Assembly: GCF_963676685.1 (NCBI RefSeq) | Contig: NC_092356.1 | Location: forward strand, 48,323,601-48,387,600 | Source: Mytilus edulis | Lineage: Eukaryota > Mollusca > Bivalvia > Mytilida > Mytilidae | Reading direction: 5' to 3' | Length of the DNA: 64,000 nucleotides | Shown here: positions 13,371 through 26,900 of the stretch, in pieces | How positions within the stretch are numbered: position 1 is the first letter of the stretch | How the letters are laid out: the number at the start of each line of letters is the position of its first letter | Program-made: the position numbers and the translations under genes | Notes under the pieces: generated by a model | Seen by the model: only the letters and a program-made list of their open reading frames with translations | Database searches by the model: none | What the model was told of the DNA's origin: nothing

Positions 13371-14393
13371 AATCTTAATCGTTTTTTCAAGTTGTTACTG
13401 AACTGAAAATGAGGTAAAGGGCAATGTTTATGTGACAAACGGAAACTTCGCAACTATATACAAAGTATGAAGCATCTAGGTCGTCCACCTTCTAAAATAT
13501 AAAGCTTTTTAGAAGTAAGCTAACGCCGCTGCCGCCTCGATTACTATCCTCTGTCGAGTTTTCTGCGACAAAAGTTGTAGGCTCGACACAAAGATTTGTG
13601 ATCAGTATCTTTAAGGTGTAGATAATGAAGTTGAATAAAGTTATTCTAGATCATAAATTAATTAACAAATGCTTAACATCCAGCAATAAACATGCATGCT
13701 GAAGATAATGAGTGACACATGTGTCATCAAACTATATCGTGCTTTGCTAGATGACGAGGTCAGTTGTAAGCTAGGGAGCTACCATTTGATTGGATGGAAG
13801 GGGTACAAGGATAAAAAAAAAAAAATTTTATTTAAGGATTACACCACTGAAGAGCCAAAAAAAAAAATAAAACTTTTTCTTAACCTGATTTTGGGGCTTA
13901 TAAGACTGTAAAAAAATAATTGGTGAAGAAAAAATCATATGGTGGTGCACTTCTTTTTTTGCTATGTCCCTTTGGAAATAGTTAATTTTCATGATTTTCC
14001 CATTTTTCATCAATTTTTATAAAACTTGTCACGGTCCTTATCTATCCCAAATTCATGTATTTGGTTTTGATGTTATATATGTTATTCTCATAGGATTTTG
14101 TCTAATGCTTAGTCCGTTTCTGTGTGTGCTACATTTTAATGTTGTGTCGTTGTTCTCCTCTTATATCTAATGCGTTTCCCTCAGTTTTAGTTTGTTACCC
14201 TGATTTTGTTTTTTGTCCATGGATTTATGAGTTTTGAACAGCGGTATACTACTGTTGTCTTTATTTACCTATTTTTTGGCTATTATCGTGAAAAAAATAA
14301 CAGTTCTACTATTAATTTTCAGACTTTCAATAAAGATGAAGTGGACAAATTAACTTAAAAAACTATAGGTATGTGTTAATATAAGAAAGTTTT

Positions 14394-15075
14394 CCAACCA
14401 CTTGGTCGATGCCTCTGCTGGTGGACGTTTCGTCCCCGAGGGTATCAACAGCCCAGTAGTCAGCACTTCGGTATTGACATGAATATCAATGATGTTGTCA
14501 TTTTTTATAAATTTCCTGTTTACAAAACTTTGAATTTTTCGAAAGACTAAGGATTTTCTTATCCTAGGCATAGATAGCCTTAGCCGTATTTGGCACAACG
14601 TTTTGCAATTTTGGATCCTCAATGCTCTTCAACCTTGTATTTGTTTGGTTTATAACTATTTTGATACGAGCGTCACTGATGAGTCTTATGTAGACGAAAC
14701 GCACGTCTGGCGTACTAAATTATAATCCTGGTACCTTTGATAACTATTTACACCACTGGGTCGATGCCTCTGCTGGTGGACGTTTCGTCCCCGAGGGTAT
14801 CAACAGCCCAGTAGTCAGCACATCGGTGTTGACATGAATATCAATTATGTGGTCATTTTTTTTTATAAATTTCCTGTTAACAAAACTTTGAATTTTTCGA
14901 AAAGCTAAGGATTTTCTTATCCCAGGTATAGATTACCTTAGCCGTATTTGGCACAACTTTTTGGAATTTTGGATCCTCAATGCTCTTCAACTTTGTATTT
15001 GTTTGGTTTATAACTATTTTGATATTAGCGTCACTGTAGACGAAACGCGCTTCTGGCGTACTAAATTACAATCCT
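14394..15075 (+). repeat. 355-bp repeat in two tandem copies carrying ribozyme-like core
   Basis: Copies begin at about 14404 and 14759 with GGTCGATGCCTCTGCTGGTG and end with CTGGCGTACTAAATTA. The first copy keeps a hammerhead-like core at 14670-14714. The second has lost 11 bases across it (CACTGTAGACGAAACGC). The unit is a dispersed mussel-type repeat of unknown mobilisation. Confidence 0.85.
14670..14714 (+). ncRNA. hammerhead ribozyme-like core (helix I reduced)
   Basis: In order: GCGTC, A, the catalytic CTGATGA (14676-14682), helix II GTCT/AGAC with loop TATGT (14683-14695), the catalytic GAAA (14696-14699), then CGC. Helix III can form in two ways: GCGT (14670-14673) with ACGC (14699-14702), placing the cleavable GTC one base before CTGATGA, or ACGC with the downstream GCGT (14710-14713), placing cleavage after GTA. 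No convincing helix I is visible in either model. The invariant core is therefore intact but activity is uncertain. Hammerheads are known in Penelope-like elements and retrozymes of bivalves; linking this repeat to them is inference. Confidence 0.5.
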
Positions 15076-15199
15076 TTGACTATTTTATCATATTTTAATG
15101 CTTTTTGGTGTAAAATTTACCATGCTGTCAATTTTGTAAATTTGTGATTTTTTTTTATATTTAAGAACAAAATGCATATTATTTCCAACTTGTTTGTTA

Positions 15200-15985
15200 T
15201 AAATGATTGAAACAAGAATGTGTCCAAAGTACACGGATGCCCCACTTGCACTATCCTTTTCCATGTTCCATGAACTGTAAAAATTGGGTAATAATCTAAT
15301 TTGGCATTAAAATTAGAAAGATTATATTATAGGGAACATATGTAATAAGTTTCAAGTTGATTGGACTTCAATTTCATCAAAAACTACCTTGACCAAAAAC
15401 TTTAACCTGAAACTCCCACTTTCATTTTCTATGTAAAGTGAACCGTGAAATTGGGGTCAAAAGTCTAATTTGGCATTAACTTTAGAAAGATCATAGCATA
15501 AGCAACAAGTGTACTAAGTTTCAAGTTGATTGGAATTTAGCTTCATCAAAAACTTCCTTGACCAAAAACTTTAACCTGAAACTCCCCCTTTCATTTTCTA
15601 TGTTCAGTGGACCGTGAAATTGGGGTCAAAAGTCTAATTTGACTTTAAAATTAGAAAGATCATATCATAAGCAACAAGTGTACTAAGTTTCAAATTGATT
15701 GGAATTCAGCTTCATCAAAAACTTCCTTGACCAAAAACTTTAACCTGAAACTCCCCCTTTCATTTTCTATGTTCAGTGGACCGTGAAATTGGGGTCAAAA
15801 GTCTAATTTGACTTTAAAATTAGAAAGATCATATCATAAGCAACAAGTGAACTAAGTTTCAAGTTGATTGGACAGCTTCATCAAAAACTACCTTGACAAA
15901 AAACTCTAACCTGAACGGACGGACGGACGGACGAACGGAGGCACAGACCAGAAAACAAAATGCCCCTCTACTATCGTAGGTGGGG
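15200..15985. repeat. 169-bp tandem array of the AAGAATGTGTCC family
   Basis: The phrase TTTAACCTGA starts at 15401, 15570 and 15739, a 169-bp spacing. A final unit runs into the (GGAC)n tail at 15914-15940 and GCCCCTCTACTATCGTAGG. Units share CTATGTTCAGTGGACCGTG and AGTTTCAAGTTGATTGGA. It is a clean tandem expansion of a repeat that is single or double elsewhere in the window. Confidence 0.9.
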
Positions 15986-16499
15986 CATAAAAATACATAT
16001 CTAAGAAATTTTGAAAAGACAAAAATGATATGGGATGAACATGCTTCTGGTAAAATCATTTTTGTACACCTCAATCATTTTCTAAAAATTTTGGCTAAAA
16101 AGACTGCATGTGACTTGATTGGTTGTAAAATTTGAAAACTGGATTACTCAAAAACTGTTAATTGCAAATACACAATTTTTACAAATAGTTATGTTGATTA
16201 TAATATTTTTAAAATTCATTGATATTTTCCAATTGTATCACATGTTTTGGAAATAATTCCAGCACGAGATTTCAACGAGACTGAAACGTCAGAAGAATAC
16301 ATCCTTAAGTTGTAATCTCTGTCCTGCCCTTTTTTTTCAGTTTATCATGACTTTTTTTTACATAAATTGTCATTCCGGCTTTTTTTTGTCAAGTGTCTCA
16401 ACTTGACTTTTTTTTTACTCAAAACTTCTGTTCAGCCTACTTTTTTCAAATTTCACCCCCACCCCCTAAACATCAAATTCAAATGGTAGCTCCCTTTAA

Positions 16500-19400
16500 A
16501 TGAATATTATCATTGCAGTGTAACAGAAGTCTGACTCCAAACCAACCAGTCTTTGCTCTCAATTTCTGACAGAGAAGAAGTCAATGCTTATAAAGACGTG
16601 GATTTGACCAAATCAAGAATCAGACTACTGATCTTCAAGATTCATGGTGATCATCTCTAAAACACTACACCACAAAGTGTTATATATAACTAGCAGTAAA
16701 CAAAAATGGATATTCTGTAAACCTTAATACAAGGCAAAAATTCATGGGTGAAATACAAATCCTATCGACATTGTGTTAATTTATGCAAATGAGAGATAGT
16801 AATCAGGCCTCTATTTGATCTACATTCCTATTTCATCATGAAAAGCAGAGTATAGTTTCATCAGCATTTAACCTTTGACAGAGTCATTGAATTAGTAAAT
16901 AATAGGTGTGCTATATTCATACTAACTTATCTGTAGTTATAAAACTGTTTGATGAGGATGCAGAATGAACAACATGACTGAATGGCAATAGAGTAAAATA
17001 ATAAAAGTTTTTTTTTCAAAAAAATTATTTTATTATTTGGATTTCCAATAACAGAACACTGTATACATACATCTTGGTTACAGCACAAGTTCTACAGAAA
17101 ACTGATTTAAGATGAAAAGAATACCATTTGGAGTAGCTCAAATATGAATATGAACAATAGTGTATGAGTTGCCCTTATCACTGAAAAGTGAGATAGATAC
17201 CTAGCAGACAGTGATATAAGTGAAAATGTACATGAGACAATGTTCCATTTAATGAAAATTTATAAATTATTACTTGATCATTTAGGCCAAAACATATAAT
17301 ACATGTTTTTCCACTAACATGCTGTATAAAAATAGGGTAAAAAGGTAGGCAATATCATTTTATTTTACAAACATTCTTTAGCTGGTTACTACTAGGGAAT
17401 TAGTTATATGTTAACAGTGCTCATTCAAAAATTGCATAAAAAGTTTTAGGGTAGGCACTAAAAATTGGGGTAGGTAGGCTTAGTGGAAACACATGTATTA
17501 TTTTTTTTGGCCTTTTGAAATAAATGTAACAGTATAAATTTTGCAATAATAAAAACTTGAATTTATCATTTTAACATTGGTTTTCCCACACAGGATATTT
17601 GCAATAGTATTAATGAAATCTTTCATTTTTAACAGTAATCAATAATTCTCAATAATTAATGCACTATACATTAATTTCTAAATTTACAGGATATAAAGTA
17701 AAACTTTACAAAGACATGTACTATAAATTTGGAAATTAATAAGCATGCAGCTAATCTTGAAATCACATTGACTAATATTGCAATTTGGTTGGTCATGTCG
17801 CCATTGAAATGCTTGCATTTAAGATTTGACAGTAATTAAAGTGATGATTGCCTAAAGGATTTCACATAAACTTACATGGGCGTATGACATTTGCGCCAAT
17901 TTTTAAAATTGTCATTCTTTCATTTGCCCCGATTTCATTTTTTCACTTGCTCTGATTTTATATAAAGCTCCTAATTGCATTTGCAGCTTAACACAGGTGA
18001 GTAAATACTTGTGAATGTACTATACCTTGAAAGTATATTGGTAAAATTTGCTAATAAACGTTGTTCACTTATGTTTAAGTTAAGAAAATCCAGGCCGTTA
18101 CGTATGTTAAAATGCAAACTCTAGAAATGCCCGCATCAGTACGTAAGCCAGAGATAGAAAATATGGACCCTGTTATGATTGACAATACTACAAATATAGA
18201 AGATAATACAAAATGTGCTGAGACATGTAAAAAACTCAAGAGTTTAGCAAGAAGAGTTTAGAGAGACAGAGCTATTAAGTAGAGAAAATTGTCTAGAATA
18301 AGCAGTTACTTTAAATCCAATGTAAACTTCAATTTCTGCTTTTCAGAATTCATATAAAAATGGATACTTTGACCACCTTTTTTTTTAGAAGTAAATACAA
18401 ATAAGGGGGCACCATTATGTACTAATGATATTGTAATATCATGGGAATAAGATCAATCACATTAAATAAGTGTGTATTTACCCAAGAAAAAGGTGGTCCC
18501 TAACCAAATCCTGTGAAAATTCCTTAAAATGGGATTAAAAAAATCTCTGATGCAATGAACAGATTACATATTATTTAAAAAAAAAAGAAGAAGAAATTGA
18601 ACAAGTAATCAAGGATGAATATTTTTAAATGCCTAGCCTGCATTACTCAATTTGACTAAATAATTAGGTGAAACTTTTTGAAAAGAAATGTATTATGTTA
18701 CGATTATCAGATCTTTCCAAGCTATCAGTGAAACTTGATTGTTATAAAAATAATTGTACCCAATATAAGGTTTCTTTTATACCATAATATTTTATCTATT
18801 TGACATTTTTACCAATACTGATGAATGATGGACTAGGAATAAACATGTAAATGAGGTCCCACAGATGTTGGTCCCTAATGAAGTATAAATAGACCCTAAA
18901 CTAGTGGTCCTTGCATTCCACATTCTAGGTAAAATTACCCTTTAAAAGTAAAATAGTATAAAACTATGTCATGCCGTAGAGACAATCAGAAAAGTTACCA
19001 ATCTCATGGTCCATTAAGGGTAAGACAGAAATATAAGTACCCTTAAATGCAAGTGTAACATAAAAATCAAATAAAACATTACTTAATTAAGTACTAACAA
19101 ATCTGTAGAAACAATGAACAGTACATCTGTGAGGGTCTGGGTGAAAATGTCTTCATCTATGTATTCTTTTATTTTCAGGGCATGTTTCTCTTTTTCCGAT
19201 TTTTTGCACATAATAATCATGATAATTCATTATTCTTTATTATTTATATTCCAGCATTACATTATTGTCTATTCATTATATTCTAATACCCCATTATTGT
19301 CTATTTATAAAATGTTTGGCCCATTCAACTCTTCAATGCTTTTAGTGGCCAATTAATCTCCATTTTATTAACCTCATTCAGATCCTCATTTATAACATAC

Positions 19401-20975
19401 ATTTTCATAAATATTATCACATTAAAGGTTATTTAAAGCTAATTTCTCCAAATTTAAATTCTTATATAGTTTTGCAAAAAATAAAAAAAATAAAAGGCCT
19501 GTATACGTGTATCATATACATCTATTAGCATTTCCTAAATACAGATGTAGCATAATACGCGGCTTGAAATATACGATAAAGCAGCAAAATGAAAAGTTAA
19601 ATATTTAATGCCACTCCTGTTGATGAGCAAACATTCCAAAAATACTTTTTAGATAAAACACAGATGTTTTGTGGAAACAAATAATATGAATGTATAAAAG
19701 TCTTTTAATGTTTGGTAACTTAGAACTACAAAATCCATACCAAACAATATAAATATTACTAACCATTTTTTACTTTACAACCTCAACTTGATCCACAACT
19801 TTCGTATATATAAAAAATGTAAACTAATTACAATATTATTCTAAAAAAATACCAAATGTCTTTTCCATTTTAAGGTTAATATGCATAAACAAGTATAAAT
19901 AAAGATATAAAAAAAATTAATAAGTTATAAAGTTCCTAGAAACTGACATTTCACTACATGGCCTATATAGTATATGCATGGTTATTCATCAGAAGCAGTT
20001 GGGACTGAAAGGTTTCTAAATTATCTAAGACATGCATATCATCTTCAAACTGGGGTGAATTAATTTGTGTTCTTTTACATCTATACATGTATCTTTTTTC
20101 TTAAAATGTAATTTTATTACAACTACACCATATTTAAAGATATTTAATTTAATCCTGATGACCATAATAAAAAAGAAAGTGACTGTCAAAGTAAAAAAAT
20201 AATGAAAAAAAGAATTCAATAAATGCTTAATACATGATGTAAATAGCACATGGCACATGAGACAGTATATATAAAATAGATTCCAAAATCCTTAACAATA
20301 ATATGAAATCACTATTATGAAAATTGCAAGTAACTTAATTTTAATGGGGAAAAAATATATATTTATTCATTACAACCACTGGTAAAATGACTGGCACTAT
20401 ATCACAATATAAAAAAATAACTTGAAAAGAAATTCGTAGTAAAATATTATCAACAACCAAATTATATAAAAATTAACAATAGCTATACCAACTTATATGT
20501 TACCAAATTACAACCAATACATAAACTTGAACATTTATCAATTAATGTTCTTTGCTACATTTATAGCACTACATGTAAGTAGTGTAAAAGCAAGGCATAA
20601 AATTACCTCTAGTGTTACAGAATTAAAATATCACAAATTAAGTTCTACTTAAATTATCTCCCTTATTAGTTATAAAGATATTTGTTTAATATTAAAGCTA
20701 CTTATAATTAGTAAAAGTAAAGTTATCATAACAATTTTTACATTTAAAATATTATTTGAGCCATTTTAAAAAGTTTTTTCATGCATATTATTTGCTATAA
20801 CATGTATAACAGTATAAGCAATTAAATGAATTGAATATAATTGTTGTCTTCCAAAAGATTAAAATTTCTCATATATGTATGACTCTTATCTAATTTCCCT
20901 GACCATGTGAGGGCTTCATTAGCCAGTCAAGGTCGTTAAAAAAAACATCACCATAATTTGAATATAGCAAATATA
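16500..20975. other. long AT-rich stretch downstream of XXYLT1, no gene recognised
   Basis: No protein with family resemblance appears on either strand. The part next to 20980 probably includes the 3' UTR of the minus-strand XXYLT1 gene, but its length cannot be fixed. A dispersed scrap with AGCCAGTCAAGGTCGTTAAA lies at 20919-20942. Confidence 0.5.
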
Positions 20976-20979
20976 AAAT

Positions 20980-23900
20980 CTATTTTTCCCATTCTAATTT
21001 TGGAATATCTGTGTTACCATTTCCATGGTAAATATTAATATGACCTTCACATTTAAAGTAGAGGTCAAAAACAGACTCATAACCTTTATCTCTCCACCAA
21101 ATACAAAGCTGTCGGTTCCATGTGCAAGGCAAAATATAAAATAAATTTTCATGTTCTAATGATAACAAAGTAAAAAAATCTTGATCCCCTAAATGACCTT
21201 GGAATGAATATTTTTTTGTTAAATCGTTTACAACCTTTGGATTAATTAAGGAATTATATAACTCAGATTTTCTCATTTTGTCTAAGTTTAGAAGTAGCAC
21301 ACCACTATTAAAGCCTGTGATTCCATTTGGCGGTGGATCACCAACTCTTGTACCTGGATTAGCGCCACGATATACTGACAACACATGTCTATACACAGGT
21401 TGATTCTCCCTGGCTATACCCATGACATTTGTGTCAGAAAAGTTATCAAATAGATCAAAAAGCTCCTTGACATCATTATTGAATTTTAAATCGGCATCCA
21501 TCATTATGACCCTGTGTAATGTTTCTGGCATCACCCTGTGTATTGCGATAGAAAGGAAGAATAAGGAATGACTGTAATATGCTCCAGGTTTATAACTAAA
21601 GTGTTGCTGCATCTCCTTTATAACTTCATGTAGTTTCTTTGCTAAATCATCAGTATCTAGCTTCACCAACTGAAATTACAAAAAAAGATTTTTTTTAGAT
21701 TTTATTTTTACTAAATTTTGATTCATTATTGTCCATTGAATACCAAATTTTCGTGGCCTTATGTGAACCATATCCAACTAATTTCAAATTTTCTATAGGT
21801 TTGTATGTAGAACTATTTACAACCACGAAATTAAATGCCTACGAAGATACAATTTTTCACTTAATTCACGAAAATTGGTACCCATGAAAATAAATGAATA
21901 GACAGTATCATCATGCAAATGGGTCATGGAAGACCTTGATTGCCCATAAAATAATTTTTATATTAATGCAGCTTTATAAAATTCTAAGAACCAGATGCTC
22001 CGCAGGGCACAGCTTTATACAACAGCAGAGGTCGAACCCTGAACGGTTGGGGCTAGTATGGACACAACATTCAAACTGAATACAGCTCTGAATTTGGATT
22101 GTGATTAAATAGTTGACACAGCATAGGTTTCTGACACAGAATGAATGTGGTCTAATGAATTTAAAATGTTATTTTTGCTTTTGAGCAATTCAGTATGCTG
22201 TTGAATATTAATCGTTTGATATTTGAAGAAATTTTCTTGTTCATTTCTGAAATCTGAAATAAGAAAAATTGAACCCCACCAATTTTTTTCACCTCCCCCT
22301 TTCCCTTACCGTATTCCAAAAATGATCTCAATTCAAATTTCTTATGGAGTTTTCAACAATAACTACTCATTTAAATACATCATAAAATACAAAATACAGT
22401 CACGATTTAAGTTGATTTAACTATTATTCTGGACAAAGAAAGATAACTCCAATGCAACATTTTATATTGGCAAATTTCCAATGAAGTTCATTAAACTAAA
22501 GTTTTTGGCAAATTTCAAATGGAATTTATTAATAATAAAGTTTTTGGCAAATTTCCAATATACATAATTTAAGAGCAGTTTAGGTGAGATATTAAAATGA
22601 GTTTCAATTACCAACCTTACACTGCTTTTAAATTATGTTTTGTACTTAAGTAATTGTCCATTAACCTGGAAACCCTTTTTCCCCCTTTTTTGCATCTTAT
22701 TCCTTAACGGTTTGAGACATAACTCCCAAAGACAATTCTTACTATCCCTTTGTGGTATTCCAATATCCAAAATCTAAATACATGGTTAGATTCATCATAT
22801 CAAAGAACCTCAAGAATTCAATTTTTGATGAAATCAAATAAAGTTCAATTTTGGACCCTTTAGACCTCAATGTGAACCAATTTGATAACCGGTCCTAAAT
22901 ATTAAAAATCTAAATACATGGTTAGATTCAGCATATTGAAGAACCCCATATATTGATTTTTTGTTGAAATCAAACAAAGTTTAATTTTGGACCCAGATTT
23001 GGACCAACTTGAAAACTGGGCCCATAATAAAAAAACTAAGTACATGTTTAGATTCAGCATATCAAAGAACCCCAAGAATTCAATTTTTGATAAAATCAAA
23101 CTAAGTTTAATTTTGGACCCTTTGGACCTTAATGTAGACCAATTTGAAAACGGGATGAAAAATTGAGAATCTAAATACACGGTTAGATTCGGTATATCAG
23201 AGAACCCCAATAGTTCAATTTTTGATGAAATCAAACAAAGTTTTATTTTGGCCCCTAATTCGTTGGGACCAAAACTCCCGACATCAATCCCAACCTTCCT
23301 TTTATGGTCATAAACCTTGTGTTTAAATTTCATAGATTTCTATTTACTTATAAATACTAATGTTATGGTGCGAAAACCAAGAAAAATGCTTATTTGGGCC
23401 CTTTTTGGCCCTTAATTCCTAAACTGTTGGGACCTCAACTCCCAAAATCAATCCCAATCTTCCTTTTGTGGTCATAAACCTTGTGTTTAAATTTCATTGA
23501 TTTTTATTTACTTTTACTAAAGTTATAGTGCGAAAACCAAGAAAATGCTTATTTGGACCCTTTTTGGCCCCTAATTCCTAAACTGTTGAGACCAAAACTC
23601 CCAAAATCAATCCCAACCTTCCTTTTGTGGTCATAAACCTTGTGTTTAAATTTCATAGATTTCTATTGACTTATAATAAAGTTATAGTGTGAAAACCAAA
23701 AGTCTTCGGACGATGACGACGCAGACGACGATGCAGCAACAACGCCAACGTGATACCAATATACGACCAAGAAATTTCAATTTTTGCGGTCGTATAAAAA
23801 TGAAACCACACAATACTCAATGAACTTGAGTACCTACCATGTCTCCCATGGGATAAATTTTGGAACTGCCCTATATTGATAGTGTACCAAAGTCTGACCA

Positions 23901-26900
23901 ATATCTGCAGGCATAATGATAGCAAGTACTTACAAGTACAATTTTCTTGAACATTTCAAAGGTTGTAAATTTGTAATTCAGGGTAAAGTTATATTCAACC
24001 ATAAAACTCAACTTTATGAATAAATTATCATTTTACAAATGAGCCTAAATTAAGATCAATGTCAACAGGAATAACCAGATGCTCCGCAGATTGTAGCTTT
24101 ATACGACCGCAGAGGTCCAACCCTGAACAGTTGGGGCAAGTATGGACACAACATTCAAGCTGGATTTTATTCACTATGCTGTTGAATATTAATCCTCTCA
24201 AAAAAAAAAAATATTTGAAGAAATTTTCTTTTTTTTATCTCAATTCAAATTTCTAATGGAGTTTGCAACAATAACTACTCATTTAAATACATCATAAAAT
24301 ATTAAAATGTTATACAGTCATGGTTAAAATTAATATTAATTAAGGATGTACACCTCTGAGGAGCCAAAAATTTCTAGAATTAAACTTTTTTTCTAAACCT
24401 GTTTTTTGGGTTCATATGACTGTAAAAAAATAATTGGTGAAGAAAAAATCATATGGTGGTGCACTTCTTTTTTTGCTACGGCCCTTTGAAAGTACCCAAT
24501 TTTGATGATTTTCCAATTTTTCATCAGTTTTTACCTATTTTTGGGCTATAATCATGAAAAATATCACATTTCCACAATTAAACTTTTTGTCATACTTTCA
24601 ATAAAGATGAAGGGGACCAATCTGAATGAATTTGAATTACAAAAACTATAGGTAAGTGTTAATATAAGAAAGTTTTATCATATTTTGATGCTTTTTTATG
24701 TCAAATTTACCATGTTGTCAATTTTGTAAATTTGTGATTTTTCTCCGTTATAAGTACAAATTGCATATTTTTTCAACTTCTTTGTTATAAATGATTGAAA
24801 ACATACATATCTAAGAAATTTGAAAAGAAAAAAGGGATGTGGGATGCACATGTTTCTGGTAAAATAATTTTTTGTATCCCTCACCCATTTTCTCGAAATT
24901 TTGGCTAAAAAGACTGACTTGATTGGTAATAAAATTTGAAAAATGTATTACTCAAAAACTACTCAATGGAAATACCCAATTTTTTCACAGAGTTGAGTTT
25001 GATTATAACATTTTTAAAATTCATTCATATTTTCCACTTGTATCACATGTTTTAGACATAATTCAAGAACGAGATTTCAACGAGACTGAACGAGACTGAA
25101 ATGTCAGAGGAATACATCCTTAATAGTAACTTCTAAAAAAATAAATGGGGAATGTGTCCAAAGGGACACAGATGATGCCCCCCTAGCATATAACGTTATA
25201 AAGGGACATAACTCAAGAACTGTAAAATTGAAGCTGCCAAAAATTAAACTTAAACTAGGTTTAGAGGTAATAAGCATTGTATACACATTTCATTAAATTG
25301 AGTTAAGACAAACTTAAGTTAAGGGAACAGAAACGAAAAAAATCTTAAACTTTTCGACTTGTAAAGGGGCATAACCCTAGAATGGTAATCAAAGTGCTTG
25401 TAATCACTGAATGGTAAAGATTGCTTTAATTTATCAGTTTGTAGTAAAAGTGAATATTGCATTGTATATAGCATTGATTTAAGTTGATTCAACTACTATT
25501 CTGGACAAAGAAAGATAACTCCAACTTTCAAAGATTTCATAAAGCGTTGGTTTTAGGTGATTCATCAACCATTCTGGACAAAGAAAGATAACTCCAATTT
25601 ATTGTCTAGAAACTACAAAAATGCTTGTTTTGGCCCCTTTTTGGCCCTTTATTCCTTGACTGTTTGCCCCATAACCCTTAAAATATATCCCAACCTTCTA
25701 ATTATGCTATTAAACATTGTGGTACAATTTTAGAACAATTGAAATACTGATTGTCCTGACACTAGATAAATGCTTGTTTTGGGCCCCTAATTCCTAAACC
25801 TTAGGGACCATAACCCCAAAAATCAATCCCAAGCTTCATTTTGTGGTTATAAACATTGTTTTACAATTTTATCGATTTCTATTTACTAATACGAAAGTTA
25901 TTATCCGGAAACCATCCGCCTTCGCACAACGACGCCGCCGCCGCCGACAATGTGAGACCAATATACGACCGCAAAATATTTTGCGGCTGTATAAAAAGTG
26001 CTGAACAATGTTTGATTTCAGAAGGACTACTCACTCACTGATGTCATTATAGGATAAAATTTATATTTGTGAATAAAACAGTTACGTATATATATATATA
26101 ACAGGCTATTATTTGAACTTGGAATTATTTTTAATTATGGAATTTGCTTGATTTCTTGTTATTGAAATTTTCAATAAATTCCATGTTTATTCTGTACTGA
26201 AATGTTCTGTGCTGCGCACAACACATTCTATTACAAAGAAAATAGTATATTTTCAATAGAATGTACTGTGCCGCGCACAACACTATCTAACCAAAATATA
26301 TTGTATGGAAAGTGTTATTTACCGCTCGAAAGATTATAATACCAAATAAACATGGAATTTATTAAAAATTTTATTAAACACAAGAAATTATGCAAATTCC
26401 ATAATTAAAAATAATTCCAAGTTCAAATAATAGCCTGTTATATATATATTTCATTTTTTAATACAAGTTTGAACCAAATATCTGCGCAATCTGCAAAAAA
26501 GGAAGAAAATTATAACTATAGTAACATGTTTTATGTATTCAGAGCAATTAAAATCACTGATTGAAAGATAGGAAGATTTGTATCCATAACTTCAAACTTT
26601 TAAAGTCCTCCATTGAGACATGGATATGATATAGCACTATTGGATATATTTACATTTATGCCATTCTTCAGAAAGAATAGAAATTATTTCATAAGATAAA
26701 ATGACCTTAATGTGTCTATTTCAGAGGTTCACTAAATTCATAGAACATTGTCTTTTTCTTTAATTAACTGACTTCTTCTTATTGCAACTTCCCTAAATCT
26801 GCTTAAAATATATACCCCAACCTCCCAATAATGACTGGCATGTATTGTTTAAATTTGAAGTTGACATGGTTGAAGTGCATATCTTTAACTGTAATATTGG

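Larger units (their letters stand above)
13832..16308. mobile_element. TTAA-flanked element with TTAAGGAT / ATCCTTAA ends, expanded by further insertions
   Basis: The left end TTAAGGATTACACC and right end TACATCCTTAA match those of the 784-bp copy at 24340-25123. The first 200 bp and the last 350 bp align to that copy (for example TCATATGGTGGTGCACTTCT). The middle has acquired the 355-bp doublet (14394-15075) and the 169-bp array (15200-15985). Noncoding. Confidence 0.75.
13774..16493. mobile_element. composite element bounded by AGGGAGCTACCATTTGA inverted ends
   Basis: The left end AGGGAGCTACCATTTGATT (13774) and right end AAATGGTAGCTCCCT (to 16493) match the two ends of the compact 285-bp element at 49252-49536. 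The interior after about 16309 (GTTGTAATCTCTGTCCTGCC) also matches that element. The middle (13832-16308) is a separate TTAA-flanked insertion. No coding region. Confidence 0.75.

Noticed and set aside
14405-14445. Second hammerhead-like core on the minus strand of the 355-bp repeat (GACGAAACGTCC with CTGTTGA)
   Set aside because: The catalytic heptamer reads CTGTTGA, not CTGATGA, and helix II does not close in the right register.
22902-23333. 143-codon minus-strand open reading frame
   Set aside because: It reads through repeated CCCAAG/AATTCAATTTTTGAT units of the noncoding element, so the apparent internal protein repeats are DNA repeats.
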